Shown here: positions 53,614-62,340 of the stretch, one piece after another
Layout of the letters: the number at the start of each line of letters is the position of its first letter
Position numbering within the stretch: the stretch's first letter is position 1
Assembly (NCBI RefSeq): GCF_002563635.1
Contig: NZ_PDIZ01000001.1
Coordinates: 3,472,001 to 3,536,000 of the forward strand
Direction: 5' to 3'
DNA length: 64,000 nucleotides
From: Bacillus sp. es.036
GTDB lineage: Bacteria > Bacillota > Bacilli > Bacillales > Guptibacillaceae
Made by a program: the position numbers and the translations under genes
Notes under the pieces: generated by a model
What the model saw: the letters and a program-made list of their open reading frames with translations, nothing else
Databases searched by the model: none
Told to the model about the DNA's origin: nothing

Positions 53614-55329
53614 ATGGATAAACTAATCCAACGAATTCAAACAGCTGCTGGAGAGCTCCCAGCCGATTGTGTAATTAAAAATGGACTTGTTTTAGATAGT
53701 TACAACCTCGAGTTTATCCAGGCTGACGTCGCGATCGTCGGTGGCGTTTTTGCAGGAATAGGAAAATTCGAAGGAAAGCACGTGATTGATGCAAGGGGAA
53801 AGTATGTTGTTCCTTCTTTAATAGATGCCCACGTTCATATTGAATCCGCAATGGTTCCTCCATCTGAATTTGCAAAAGCCGTCCTTCCTTGTGGGGTAAC
53901 GACGATCATCACTGACCCTCATGAAATCGCAAATGTTTCAGGGACTGAAGGCATTTCGTATATGCTTCAAGATTCTGAGAATGTCCCAATGGACATATAC
54001 TTTATGCTTCCCTCAAGCGTTCCTTCTACACCGTTTGAAAACTCAGGAGCGATTCTTTTGGCTGAAGACTTGAAGCCTTTCTATGAACATAACCGCGTTC
54101 TCGGTCTAGCTGAAGTGATGGATTATCCATCAGTCGCTAATACATCCCCTTCTATGATGCACAAATTGCATGACGCACAAAACAGAAAGATAGATGGCCA
54201 CGCAGCAGGTCTTGATGCCCGTGCTTTGAATGTTTATAAAACGGCTGGCATTGGAACTGACCATGAATGTATCACGGCCGAAGAAGCACTTGAGCGAATT
54301 AAACGAGGAATGTATGTTTTTATTCGTGGAGGCTCCGTCGCGAAGAACTTAAAGCAGCTCCTTCCCGCTGTAACCGAGCGAAATGCAAGACGATTCATGT
54401 TCTGTACAGACGATAAGCATATTGACGACCTGATCACAGAGGGAAGCGTGGACCATAATGTTCGACTCGCTATCCGAGAAGGGCTAGATCCTCTCGTAGC
54501 GATTCAAATGGCCTCACTAAACGTAGCAGAGTGCTTTGGTTTAACAACGAAAGGAGCGATCGCACCAGGTCTTGATGCTGATTTCCTTCTCCTAGATGAC
54601 GTCGAATCATTTTCTGTTGCAAACGTTTATCGAGCTGGAGAGCTTGTTGCAGAAAAAGGTAAAACGAAGAGGATCGCGAAGGTAACGCCTTCGAAAAGAA
54701 TAACCAATTCCGTTCATTTACCAACGCTTCAAAAAGAACACCTTCATTTACCAGTAACGGACAAAGAAGCAAATGTCATTAAATTGATTCCTAATCAGAT
54801 TGTGACAAAAGCAAAAAAGCTCATTGTTGATCGCAACGCGAACAATGGTTTTGTCTCAAGTGCTGAAAAGGACCTAATGAAACTAGCCGTTATTGAACGG
54901 CATCACCGTACGGGAAACATCGGACTTGGCATTGTAGAGGGTTTTCAGTTTCAAGATGGAGCGATAGCGACAACCGTTGGACACGACTCCCACAACTTAA
55001 TTATGACCGGAACAAACGATGAAGATATGATGAAAGCGGCAGAAGTTATTCAAGAAATGCAGGGGGGCTTAGCGGTTGTGCGAAATCAGGAAGTGATTGC
55101 GAAATTACCACTTCCCATTGCGGGACTTCTTTCAACTAACGATTACCCATCTGTGGTGAGAGAACTAGAAGAAATCGATCTGGCGCTACAAGAAATAGGT
55201 GCCCCGAGGGATTTTAATCCTTTTTTAACACTCTCCTTTCTAAGTCTTCCGGTCATACCAGAGCTTAAATTAACCGACATGGGACTTTTTAATGTTCAAG
55301 AATTTCGCCACATTTCCATTAATGAGTAA
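53614..55329 (+). CDS. ade: Adenine deaminase
   Basis: A 571-residue amidohydrolase that converts adenine to hypoxanthine and ammonia in purine salvage. IDAHVHIESAM and DPHEIANVSG are the metal-binding motifs, DGHAAGL and DHECITAEE the later His/Asp ligands, and the C-terminal domain has TVGHDSHNLIMTGTNDEDM, typical of Ade. Length is normal. The ribosome site GAGGAG is part of a hairpin governed by the guanine-class riboswitch upstream. Monocistronic, with a strong terminator. Confidence 0.95.
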   Translation: MDKLIQRIQTAAGELPADCVIKNGLVLDSYNLEFIQADVAIVGGVFAGIGKFEGKHVIDARGKYVVPSLIDAHVHIESAMVPPSEFAKAVLPCGVTTIITDPHEIANVSGTEGISYMLQDSENVPMDIYFMLPSSVPSTPFENSGAILLAEDLKPFYEHNRVLGLAEVMDYPSVANTSPSMMHKLHDAQNRKIDGHAAGLDARALNVYKTAGIGTDHECITAEEALERIKRGMYVFIRGGSVAKNLKQLLPAVTERNARRFMFCTDDKHIDDLITEGSVDHNVRLAIREGLDPLVAIQMASLNVAECFGLTTKGAIAPGLDADFLLLDDVESFSVANVYRAGELVAEKGKTKRIAKVTPSKRITNSVHLPTLQKEHLHLPVTDKEANVIKLIPNQIVTKAKKLIVDRNANNGFVSSAEKDLMKLAVIERHHRTGNIGLGIVEGFQFQDGAIATTVGHDSHNLIMTGTNDEDMMKAAEVIQEMQGGLAVVRNQEVIAKLPLPIAGLLSTNDYPSVVRELEEIDLALQEIGAPRDFNPFLTLSFLSLPVIPELKLTDMGLFNVQEFRHISINE

Positions 55330-55334
55330 AGAAG

Positions 55335-55367
55335 AAAGCAGCATGGCGCCGGCGCCATGCTGCTTTT
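55335..55367. terminator. Terminator after ade, perfect 32-bp palindrome
   Basis: AAAGCAGCATGGCGCC is followed at once by its complement GGCGCCATGCTGCTTT with no spacer, and then TG. It lies between convergent genes. Confidence 0.75.
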
Positions 55368-55370
55368 GCA

Positions 55371-56534
55371 TTAAAGGGAGCGTTTTAGAATATCTCGAAC
55401 GCTTTCCCGATCAAGTTCTTTGTATGTGCCAACGCCTGGCTTAATAAAGGTTTTTTCAACCATACTTTCGAATTCAGCATCATCGATCTCATAATCTGCG
55501 AGACGAGATGGTGCACCAAGAGAGTTCCAGAACGTACGAAGTGCTTTCGCTCCTTCTACAGCCACTTCGTAATCACTTTTCCCTTCTGGCGATACGCCAA
55601 GAACGTTCACGGCTAACTGTTTCACTCGAGAAGGATCTTCTTCAAGGACATGTTCCAACCAGTTCGGGAATAAAATCGCCAATCCACCACCGTGAGGAAT
55701 ATCGTAAACGGCTGATACAGCATGTTCGATTCGGTGTGTGGCCCAATCACCGCCATCAGTGCCATTGCTCAATGTTCCGTTAAAAGCCGTCGTACTAATA
55801 TACATCATCGTTTCACGATGATCATATGATTCTAGATCACTTAGTAGCTTTCGACCTGTTTGAATCGCCGTACGGAGAAGGGATTCAATAAATCCATCGA
55901 CCATCGGCGTATTGCTTGTGCGGTGAAAATAATGCTCTAGCGCATGCGACATGCTATCAACAATGCCATAAACAGTGTGGTTTTCTGGAACTGAAAATAA
56001 GTATGTAGGATCAAGTACAGAAAACGTTGGAAATACGTGCGGTGATCCCCATCCTAGCTTTTCTTTCGTTTCCCAATTCGTAATAACCGAGACGGAGTTC
56101 ATCTCCGAACCTGTAGCAGCAAGGGTTAGCACTGTCCCAAATGGTAGAGCTGATTCAATTGGTTCCTTTTGTGTAATCAAATCCCACGCTGAGCCTTCAT
56201 AGTGCGCACCTGCAGCTATCGCTTTTGTGCAGTCAATGACGCTACCGCCACCTACTGCAAGAAGAAAATCAATGCCTTCTTTTTTACAAATGGCAGAGCC
56301 TTTTTCGACTGTGGTGAGACGAGGATTCGGTTCTACTCCCGAAAGCTCGTGCACTTCTGCATTTACTTTCTTAAGTTCAGTCATGACAGCGTCATAAACG
56401 CCGTTTCGTTTAATGCTTCCACCACCATATACCACAAGAACTTTCACCCCATAATGAAGTTCTCCTGTTAATTCCTTTATTTTGTCTTTGCCAAAATAAA
56501 GACGGGTCGGATTGTATTGTAAAAATGGTTTCAT
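55371..56534 (-). CDS. Iron-containing alcohol dehydrogenase (YugJ/BdhA-like)
   Basis: A 387-residue group III alcohol dehydrogenase. [16 protein letters not shown] opens the NAD(P) domain; [14 protein letters not shown] and [15 protein letters not shown] bind the cofactor; the metal ligands are in [12 protein letters not shown] and [26 protein letters not shown] (His residues). Closest to NADH-dependent butanol dehydrogenase / YugJ. It reduces aldehydes such as butanal or methylglyoxal-type compounds. ATG 56534 follows GAGGTG; the longer frame to 56552 is not supported. Confidence 0.9.
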   Translation of the reverse strand: MKPFLQYNPTRLYFGKDKIKELTGELHYGVKVLVVYGGGSIKRNGVYDAVMTELKKVNAEVHELSGVEPNPRLTTVEKGSAICKKEGIDFLLAVGGGSVIDCTKAIAAGAHYEGSAWDLITQKEPIESALPFGTVLTLAATGSEMNSVSVITNWETKEKLGWGSPHVFPTFSVLDPTYLFSVPENHTVYGIVDSMSHALEHYFHRTSNTPMVDGFIESLLRTAIQTGRKLLSDLESYDHRETMMYISTTAFNGTLSNGTDGGDWATHRIEHAVSAVYDIPHGGGLAILFPNWLEHVLEEDPSRVKQLAVNVLGVSPEGKSDYEVAVEGAKALRTFWNSLGAPSRLADYEIDDAEFESMVEKTFIKPGVGTYKELDRESVRDILKRSL

Positions 56535-56600
56535 AAGGCACCTCATTGTCATTAGTCGAAGCTAGTGTACCATACTCCAATCGCCAAACTGTAGGATTGA

Positions 56601-57572
56601 CTATCGGGGATTGATGACAACTTCAGACTTAGTTTTCTCTGCTTGATAAGCCGCTTCCATTAACACGGTTAGATCAAGAGCAAGCGCAAGGTTTTCATCT
56701 GTCCCTTTATCCGTTTGGATGTGGTCAACCCACTGTGAAAATGGAGAAGGTTTATCCGTTGGTATCATAACTTCTTCCCATTTCTCCGAAACTTTTTTGA
56801 TTAGCTTTTTATCAGGTATGCCGTAGATAGCTGACCCTTTTGTGCCGTGTATTTCAATGGTAAATGGAGAGTGAGTCGTTACAAAACCCGTTTCTGCTAT
56901 TCCATAAGAGCCATTCCTATACCCGAATGTTACGATAGCCTGATCCTCTACATCTTTCTTCGTTAAATATCCGAACTGAGCTGTAACTCGTTCAGGCATT
57001 CCAAGAAAAAGTCTCGTTAAGTACACTGGGTGACAACCAAGGTCAATTAATGCTCCCCCCTGACACTCCTCTTTGTTATAGAAATGGTTTGGAAGCCAAT
57101 CAGCAATCGCTCCATTATGAGCAAGTCGCACGCGCGTCTGCGTCAGTTCTCCTAGCTCACCTGATTCAATCAAGTTTTGAACAGCTTCCGTATAGCCATC
57201 ATAAACGCGCGGCAATGAAACAAATAACTTTACTCCAGCTTCTTTCACTGCATTCAGTATTAGGATCGCTTCTTCTTCAGTAGACGCCAGAACTTTTTCG
57301 GTAAAAATATGCTTCCCTGCTTGAGCTGCTTGTACCATTACTTCTTTATGACGATTTGTCGGTGAACTAACAACAACCCCCTCTATTTCTTTTCGGTTGA
57401 GAAGATCTTCTAAATCACTTATGTACTCTACTTCTCTTATTTGGGCTTCTTTTCTTCCACGCTCTTCATTCTCGTCCCAGATAGCTGCAATTTCCACATC
57501 AGGATGAATCCGCGCTTCTTCTGCATAATCTTTTGCATGGACGTGCCAGAAACTAATCATTCCAATCTTCAT
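56601..57572 (-). CDS. Gfo/Idh/MocA-family oxidoreductase
   Basis: A 323-residue dehydrogenase. IGMISFWHVHAKDYAEEA starts the Rossmann domain, GVVVSSPTNRHKEVMVQAAQAGKHIFTEKVLA holds the EK-P-like sugar-dehydrogenase motif (here EKVLA instead of EKP), and GGALIDLGCHPVYLTRLFLG is the substrate-binding GG-x-x-D-x-G-x-H motif. Probably NAD(P)-linked oxidation of a sugar or cyclitol. ATG 57572 is chosen from the alignment start MKIGMIS; GGAGGCGG is 12 bases upstream. Divergent from carD. Confidence 0.85.
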   Translation of the reverse strand: MKIGMISFWHVHAKDYAEEARIHPDVEIAAIWDENEERGRKEAQIREVEYISDLEDLLNRKEIEGVVVSSPTNRHKEVMVQAAQAGKHIFTEKVLASTEEEAILILNAVKEAGVKLFVSLPRVYDGYTEAVQNLIESGELGELTQTRVRLAHNGAIADWLPNHFYNKEECQGGALIDLGCHPVYLTRLFLGMPERVTAQFGYLTKKDVEDQAIVTFGYRNGSYGIAETGFVTTHSPFTIEIHGTKGSAIYGIPDKKLIKKVSEKWEEVMIPTDKPSPFSQWVDHIQTDKGTDENLALALDLTVLMEAAYQAEKTKSEVVINPR

Positions 57573-57746
57573 TTTTGTAACCGCCTCCATAGTTGGCCAA
57601 AACCAGATTTGTCTATAATTGTAATGGAATTTGCATCGATCAATCAATCAAAGTGCCATATCGAAAAAAATATTCCATTCGTACAAATTAATTGTTTATG
57701 TTATAATAGGAGATGTGCTATAATTTATAAATTTGGGGGTGGGCGC

Positions 57747-58232
57747 TTGTTTGAGGTAGGCGATAAGATTTTTTATCCCATGTACGGTGCAGGTATAGTC
57801 GAAGCAATCGAGGAAAAAGAAATACTGGGTGAAACTCAGATCTATTATATTCTTAATATGCCTTTTCGTGACATTCAGGTGATGATTCCAAAAGGAAAGA
57901 CGGAAAACCTGAAAATCCGTGAAGTGTCTGACGTCAGCACAATGGATCAAGTACTTACTTCTTTTAACGAAGAAGTTGACGTAGAAGAACCCAGTGCAAA
58001 TAGAAACCAGCGTTACAGGGATAATATGAACAAGCTTAAAACAGGAGACATCCACAATCATGTGGAAGTAATCCGTGAGCTCGTTGCCCTAAACAAGAAA
58101 CGACCACTCGGAACTGACGATAAAAAACTACTGGAAAACGCCCAGCAGTTTCTCATAAGCGAGATCGTTTTGACAAAAGATGTTGAGTTAGATCAAGCAA
58201 CTGTTATCTTAAAAGAAGCGATTAAACATTAA
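57747..58232 (+). CDS. CarD-family RNA polymerase-binding transcription factor
   Basis: A 161-residue regulator. FEVGDKIFYPMYGAGIVEAIEEKEILGE is the N-terminal Tudor-like RNA polymerase-interacting domain, with the C-terminal helical DNA-binding part (VIRELVALNKKRPLGTDDKKLLENAQQFL..EIVL). The start is TTG 57747 behind GGGGGT: the frame extends upstream but the family begins just before FEVGD. It stabilises open promoter complexes, notably of rRNA genes, in the CdnL/CarD model; the Bacillus YdeB homologue is the nearest. Two TATAAT sequences (57702-57707 and 57719-57724) lie upstream. Confidence 0.9.
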   Translation: MFEVGDKIFYPMYGAGIVEAIEEKEILGETQIYYILNMPFRDIQVMIPKGKTENLKIREVSDVSTMDQVLTSFNEEVDVEEPSANRNQRYRDNMNKLKTGDIHNHVEVIRELVALNKKRPLGTDDKKLLENAQQFLISEIVLTKDVELDQATVILKEAIKH

Positions 58233-58240
58233 TTTTAGCT

Positions 58241-58282
58241 ATACAAAAAGGGACAGCCTAATGAGGCTGTCCCTTTTTGTAT
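58241..58282 (+). terminator. Terminator of carD
   Basis: TACAAAAAGGGACAGCC / GGCTGTCCCTTTTTGTA, an extended perfect stem with loop TAATGA. Confidence 0.9.
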
Positions 58283-58296
58283 AGGTGAAGGCTTGA

Positions 58297-58556
58297 CACA
58301 TACGCTTTAGCTTGGGCTAGCTTCTGTGCCACAGACCCTCGGTCACTTCAGCCTTCAATCTGAACACAAAGAGCGTGTTCATTTTGAAGGCTTCCAGTGC
58401 CTGCCGGGTCTAAACGTGGCACATACGCTTTAGTTTGTGCTAGCTACAAAACCCCAGACCCTCGGCCACTTCACCTTTCAACCTGAACACAAAGGGCGTG
58501 TTCATTTTGAAAGGCTCCAGTGTCTGCCGGGTCTAAACGGGGTTTTTCCGCTTTAC
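58297..58556. repeat. Tandem pair of covarying 99-nt hairpin units, possible new element
   Basis: Two units with a 123-bp period lie in the convergent gap between carD and gntK. Each is a 24-nt linker (TACGCTTTAG then TTGxGCTAGCT) plus a 99-nt hairpin: unit 1 at 58325-58423, unit 2 at 58448-58546. Helices from outside in: 8 bp variable, AGACCC/GGGTCT with an AAAC bulge on the 3' side, CACT/AGTG, 8 bp variable, GAACAC/GTGTTC, seven-base loop AAAGRGC. Outer helix is TGTGCCAC/GTGGCACA in unit 1 and AAAACCCC/GGGGTTTT in unit 2; inner variable helix is GCCTTCAA/TTGAAGGC and CCTTTCAA/TTGAAAGG. All 32 pairs are kept in both. A partial third linker (58547-58556) supplies the gntK stop codon. No open frame. 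Confidence 0.85.
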
Positions 58557-60106
58557 TTATTCCCCAATGTTTTGTTTTGAAAATTGGCTATGGCGGTGTA
58601 TTCTTCGGTTAATTTTCTTGAGATTCTGATGTAGATTGGGAGTAGTTCTGAGTAGATTTGGACGTTTTCTTTTTTGGGTTCATGGCTAAATGTATCTCCT
58701 ACTAGGTCTGAGACGATGCTTAGTGAGTCGATTTCGCCGAGCGCTTTTTTACCGAGAACGATGGCACCAAGGCAGGAGCTTTCATAGCTTTCTGGAACGG
58801 TTACTTCTTGGTTAAAGATGTCGGCCATCATCTGTCTCCAAAGAGCTGATCGAGCAAATCCACCTGTTGCTTTAATTTGCTTCGGTTCACCAATTAGCTC
58901 TTCAAGTGCAAGCAGGACACTGTATAAGTTATAAATAACCCCTTCAAGTACTGCACGGATCATGTGCTCTTTTTTATGATGCATCGCAAGCCCAAAGAAA
59001 CTTCCGCGCGCATCAGAATTCCATAATGGAGCACGTTCGCCAGCAAGATAAGGATGGAAAAGAAGACCGTCAGATCCAGGATTCACCTGCTCGGCAATTC
59101 GAGTTAGAATTTCATACGTATCAATGCCAAGGCGTTTTGCTGTTTCTGTTTCAGATGCTGCAAACTGATCACGTACCCAGCGGAACGTGATGCCTCCGTT
59201 ATTTACAGGACCACCTACAACCCACTTATCTTCTGTAAGAGCGTAGCAGAAGATGCGTCCTTTTGGATCTGTGACGGGACGGTCGGTTACGGCTCTAATT
59301 GCTCCGCTTGTCCCAATTGTTACGGCTACAACCCCTGGCTCAATGGCATTAACACCAAGGTTTGATAAGACACCATCACTTGCCCCAATGATGAAGTTGG
59401 TTTCAGAAGTAAGCCCTGTCTCTTCAATATAAGGTGCTTTTAATCCAGACATCATCTGTGTTGTGGACACCGGTTTAGACAGTTTGTCAGCTGTAATACC
59501 AGCGATTTTTAGCGCTTCCTCATCCCAATTAAGTTGCTCTAGATTAAATAAGCCTGTTGCTGAGGCGATTGAATAGTCAATCACGTATTCATGGAAAAAG
59601 CGATAGAAAACGTATTCTTTAATTGAAATGAACTTTGCAACTGATTGAAATAATTCTTTTTCATCATTTTTAAGCCAAACGAGTTTCGAGAGCGGAGACA
59701 TTGGATGAATAGGTGTTCCTGTTCGGCGATAAATTTCGTGTCCATCCATATCATTTTTTATTTTCTCAGCCCACTGTGCACTTCGGTTGTCTGCCCATGT
59801 GATGCATTTTGTAAGCGGCTTTCCGTTTTCATCTACTCCAATTAAACTATGCATCGCTGAGCTAAATGAAACAAATTTCACTTGCTCCCCACGTAACTGA
59901 TTATCCTGAATTACCGTCCGAATCGACTCTACGACGGCTAGTAGAATTTGCTCTGGGTCCTGTTCTGCCGTCGCGGGTGTTGGTGTAAAGAGAGGGTATT
60001 CCACATTATGTTTTGAAACAGGCTGACCGTCATCATTAAATAGAACGGCTTTTGTACTCGTTGTCCCGATATCGACACCAATCATAAATTGCTCTTTCAT
60101 CGTCAT
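58553..60106 (-). CDS. gntK: Gluconokinase (FGGY family)
   Basis: A 517-residue cytoplasmic kinase making 6-phosphogluconate. MIGVDIGTTSTKAVLFNDDG is the ATP-phosphate motif; VSFSSAMHSLIGVDENGKPLTKCITWADNRS is typical of gluconokinases; TIGTSGAIRAV and ATGGFARSALWRQMMADI are the FGGY ATPase elements. GGAGGAATGGCTT precedes the ATG. It follows the 6-phosphogluconate dehydrogenase gene on the same strand; a cre-like site and a TATAAT lie between, so it may also have its own promoter. The last codons run into the tandem hairpin element. No gluconate permease is in the window. Confidence 0.93.
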   Translation of the reverse strand: MTMKEQFMIGVDIGTTSTKAVLFNDDGQPVSKHNVEYPLFTPTPATAEQDPEQILLAVVESIRTVIQDNQLRGEQVKFVSFSSAMHSLIGVDENGKPLTKCITWADNRSAQWAEKIKNDMDGHEIYRRTGTPIHPMSPLSKLVWLKNDEKELFQSVAKFISIKEYVFYRFFHEYVIDYSIASATGLFNLEQLNWDEEALKIAGITADKLSKPVSTTQMMSGLKAPYIEETGLTSETNFIIGASDGVLSNLGVNAIEPGVVAVTIGTSGAIRAVTDRPVTDPKGRIFCYALTEDKWVVGGPVNNGGITFRWVRDQFAASETETAKRLGIDTYEILTRIAEQVNPGSDGLLFHPYLAGERAPLWNSDARGSFFGLAMHHKKEHMIRAVLEGVIYNLYSVLLALEELIGEPKQIKATGGFARSALWRQMMADIFNQEVTVPESYESSCLGAIVLGKKALGEIDSLSIVSDLVGDTFSHEPKKENVQIYSELLPIYIRISRKLTEEYTAIANFQNKTLGNK

Positions 60107-60191
60107 AAGCCATTCCTCCTACTTGATTGATCTTCCACTTTTTTATTATAGCTTCTAGGAACGCATGTTACGAAAGTTGTCTTAAAACAAC

Positions 60192-60205
60192 TGTAAGCGC
60201 GTTCA
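60192..60205. promoter_or_regulatory. cre-like CcpA site ahead of gntK
   Basis: TGTAAGCGCGTTCA matches the cre consensus at 13 of 14 positions; it is about 86 bp ahead of the gntK start. Confidence 0.55.
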
Positions 60206-60237
60206 AATAAAGCAAACCAGTAGTCATTAAACTATCA

Positions 60238-60265
60238 GGAAGCATGTTTACGTCAACATGCTTCC
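60238..60265 (-). other. Hairpin downstream of the 6-phosphogluconate dehydrogenase gene
   Basis: GGAAGCATGTT / AACATGCTTCC, 11 perfect pairs with loop TACGTC, lies 14 bases past the stop. No T run follows, so it looks like an RNA-stabilising or weak termination structure. Confidence 0.5.
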
Positions 60266-60278
60266 CACGTCTATCTAT

Positions 60279-61178
60279 TTAATTGCTTTTTTCAGTTGCG
60301 TGACCGCCGAATTCATTACGAAGAGCTGCAACGACTTTACCAGTGAAAGTATCGTCTTCTAATGAACGATAGCGCATCATTAGGGAAAGTGCGATAACAG
60401 GAGTTGCTGTTTGGAGATCAAGAGCTGTCTCTACTGTCCATTTCCCTTCACCTGATGAGTTCATCACACCACGAATTTCATCAAGATTAGCATCTTTTGA
60501 GAAAGCCTGCTCGGTTAATTCCATTAACCAAGAACGAATAACAGAACCGTTATTCCATACGCGTGCCACTTTTTCGTAGTCAAAATCGTACTCACTTTTA
60601 CTTAATAAATCAAAACCTTCTGCAATGGACTGCATCATGCCATATTCTACGCCATTATGAACCATTTTCAAAAAGTGACCGCTACCCAACTCACCAGTAT
60701 AGAGGTAGCCATCTTCAACGCAAATGTCTTTAAATAATGGCTCAATGGTTTCAAACACAGTGCTATCTCCACCGATCATCGTACAAGCGCCATTGCGTGC
60801 ACCTGACTTCCCACCGCTTGTGCCTACATCAAAGAAATAAATGCCTTTTTCTAAAAGCATTTCGCCTCTGCGCTTTGAATCCTTATAGTGGGAATTCCCG
60901 CCATCAATGATTATATCACCACGGTCGAGAAGGCCCGACAATTCAGTTGTAACAGCTTCAGTGATATCGCCTGAAGGAACCATCATCCAAAGAATACGTG
61001 GTGATTCTAGTGATGCTACCACTTCTTTAAGAGAGTGCTTTCCTGTAAAGCCCTCTTCATTCATTTTCTGAACCTGCTCATCATTTGCATCGTGTACGAT
61101 CACGTTATGTTCATGATCACGTAAGTTTAGAGCAAGGTTGTATCCCATTTTGCCAAGACCAATTAATCCGACGTTCAT
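60279..61178 (-). CDS. 6-phosphogluconate dehydrogenase, decarboxylating (short form)
   Basis: A 299-residue enzyme giving ribulose-5-phosphate and CO2. MNVGLIGLGKMGYNLALNL is the cofactor-binding motif, DIIIDGGNSHYKDSKRRGE and DVGTSGGKSGARNGACTMIGG the substrate loops, and HFLKMVHNGVEYGMMQSIAEG carries the catalytic lysine and the KMVHNGIEY signature. The short length marks the NAD-preferring YqeC/GntZ-like type. It is first in the gluconate row, transcribed from a promoter next to the RpiR operator. GGAG precedes the ATG. Confidence 0.94.
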   Translation of the reverse strand: MNVGLIGLGKMGYNLALNLRDHEHNVIVHDANDEQVQKMNEEGFTGKHSLKEVVASLESPRILWMMVPSGDITEAVTTELSGLLDRGDIIIDGGNSHYKDSKRRGEMLLEKGIYFFDVGTSGGKSGARNGACTMIGGDSTVFETIEPLFKDICVEDGYLYTGELGSGHFLKMVHNGVEYGMMQSIAEGFDLLSKSEYDFDYEKVARVWNNGSVIRSWLMELTEQAFSKDANLDEIRGVMNSSGEGKWTVETALDLQTATPVIALSLMMRYRSLEDDTFTGKVVAALRNEFGGHATEKSN

Positions 61179-61223
61179 ATGAAAAACTCCTTATACGAAT
61201 GAAATATTTTTTCTTATATACTA

Positions 61224-61251
61224 ATTATACATTAAATATTTTTTGTTTCAA
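61224..61251 (-). promoter_or_regulatory. Promoter of the 6-phosphogluconate dehydrogenase gene
   Basis: Minus-strand TTGAAA (61246-61251), 16 bp, TATAAT (61224-61229). Confidence 0.65.
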
Positions 61252-61280
61252 TTGGTTGAGCGGAATCTATTTTCATCTTA

Positions 61281-61298
61281 ATTGTAATCGGTTACAAT
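61281..61298. promoter_or_regulatory. Operator of the RpiR-family regulator
   Basis: ATTGTAATCGGTTACAAT has perfect seven-base arms around TCGG, 34 bp ahead of the regulator and upstream of the divergent gluconate promoter. Confidence 0.6.
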
Positions 61299-61332
61299 GA
61301 TAAAATCAGGAGTGATAGAGAGGAGAATGAAC

Positions 61333-62190
61333 ATGTCCGATACGGAAACCCGTCATTGCCTTCCAAGAATCCGCTCTTCTTATTCGCAATTTAGCGAAAA
61401 AGAACGACAGGTGGCGGATTATATATTAAACAATTCGAATAAGATTATCCACAGCACAATTAATCAGGTTGCAGAAGACTTGAATGTAGCTGATGCAACA
61501 GTTTTTCGTTTTTGTAAGCGAATCGGTTTCAAAGGCTTTCAAGCGATGAAAATTGCCCTGGCTGCAGAAATTGTTAATCCGATTCAGGATATTCATGAAA
61601 CCATCACAGAAACGGACTCCCCGAAAGAGGTTGCCGAAAAGGTGCTTCGATCAAACATTCGAACGCTAGAGGATACGTACCACATATTGGATGATGCGAC
61701 GATTGATCAGGCCGTTCAAATTTTATTAAAAGCAACACATATTGAATTTTACGGAAATGGTGGTTCTGGAATTATTGCGATGGACGCACAGCATAAGTTT
61801 ATTCGAACAGGATTACGCTCTACGTCATATAGCGATGCACATTTGCAAATCATGTCAGCCTCTCAGCTATCAAGTAGCGATGTGGCCGTCTTGATTTCTC
61901 ATTCTGGTACGAATAAAGATATGCTTCGCGTAGCTGACATCGCACGTGAAACTGGGGCAACCACGATCGCTATCACGAATCTGGCTACCTCGCCACTAAG
62001 TAAAAAAGTTGATATTCCTCTCTATACCGTTTCACAAGAAACAGACTTTCGCTCTGAAGCTCTCGCATCTAGGATTGCACAGCTAAGTCTCGTTGATGCG
62101 CTTTATGTAAATATTATGATTGCGAGAAAAGAAAAATCAAAGCACTCACTGCAACTTATGCGTGAAGCCATCTCTTCAAAGCGAATTTAA
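61333..62190 (+). CDS. MurR/RpiR-family transcriptional regulator of gluconate genes
   Basis: A 285-residue regulator. The N-terminal HTH reads SEKERQVADYILNNSNKIIHSTINQVAEDLNVADATVFRFCKRIGFKGFQAMKIAL, and a SIS sugar-phosphate-binding domain follows (IEFYGNGGSGIIAMDAQHKF, ISHSGTNKDMLRVADIARETGATTIAITN). ATG 61333 follows AGAGGAG; the frame from 61297 overlaps the operator. Divergence from the gluconate genes suggests it senses 6-phosphogluconate or gluconate. Confidence 0.9.
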   Translation: MSDTETRHCLPRIRSSYSQFSEKERQVADYILNNSNKIIHSTINQVAEDLNVADATVFRFCKRIGFKGFQAMKIALAAEIVNPIQDIHETITETDSPKEVAEKVLRSNIRTLEDTYHILDDATIDQAVQILLKATHIEFYGNGGSGIIAMDAQHKFIRTGLRSTSYSDAHLQIMSASQLSSSDVAVLISHSGTNKDMLRVADIARETGATTIAITNLATSPLSKKVDIPLYTVSQETDFRSEALASRIAQLSLVDALYVNIMIARKEKSKHSLQLMREAISSKRI

Positions 62191-62201
62191 CTTAAACGAC
62201 T

Positions 62202-62226
62202 ACCGCCGATCCTGGCGGTTTTTTTA
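62202..62226 (+). terminator. Terminator of the RpiR gene
   Basis: ACCGCC / GGCGGT with loop GATCCT, then TTTTTTT. Confidence 0.83.
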
Positions 62227-62340
62227 TTTGAATGTTCCTTACTTCCAATAAAATCAAAGCACATCGTAAGACAAATTAAGAATCGTCGTGCTAAACTGTA
62301 AGGGTTAGAATTACAGTACGTGTACAAAAGGAGGAACACA

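Noticed and set aside
58293-58298. TTGACA inside the tandem hairpin region as a promoter
   Set aside because: Seventeen bases downstream stands GCTAGC, with no -10 resemblance.
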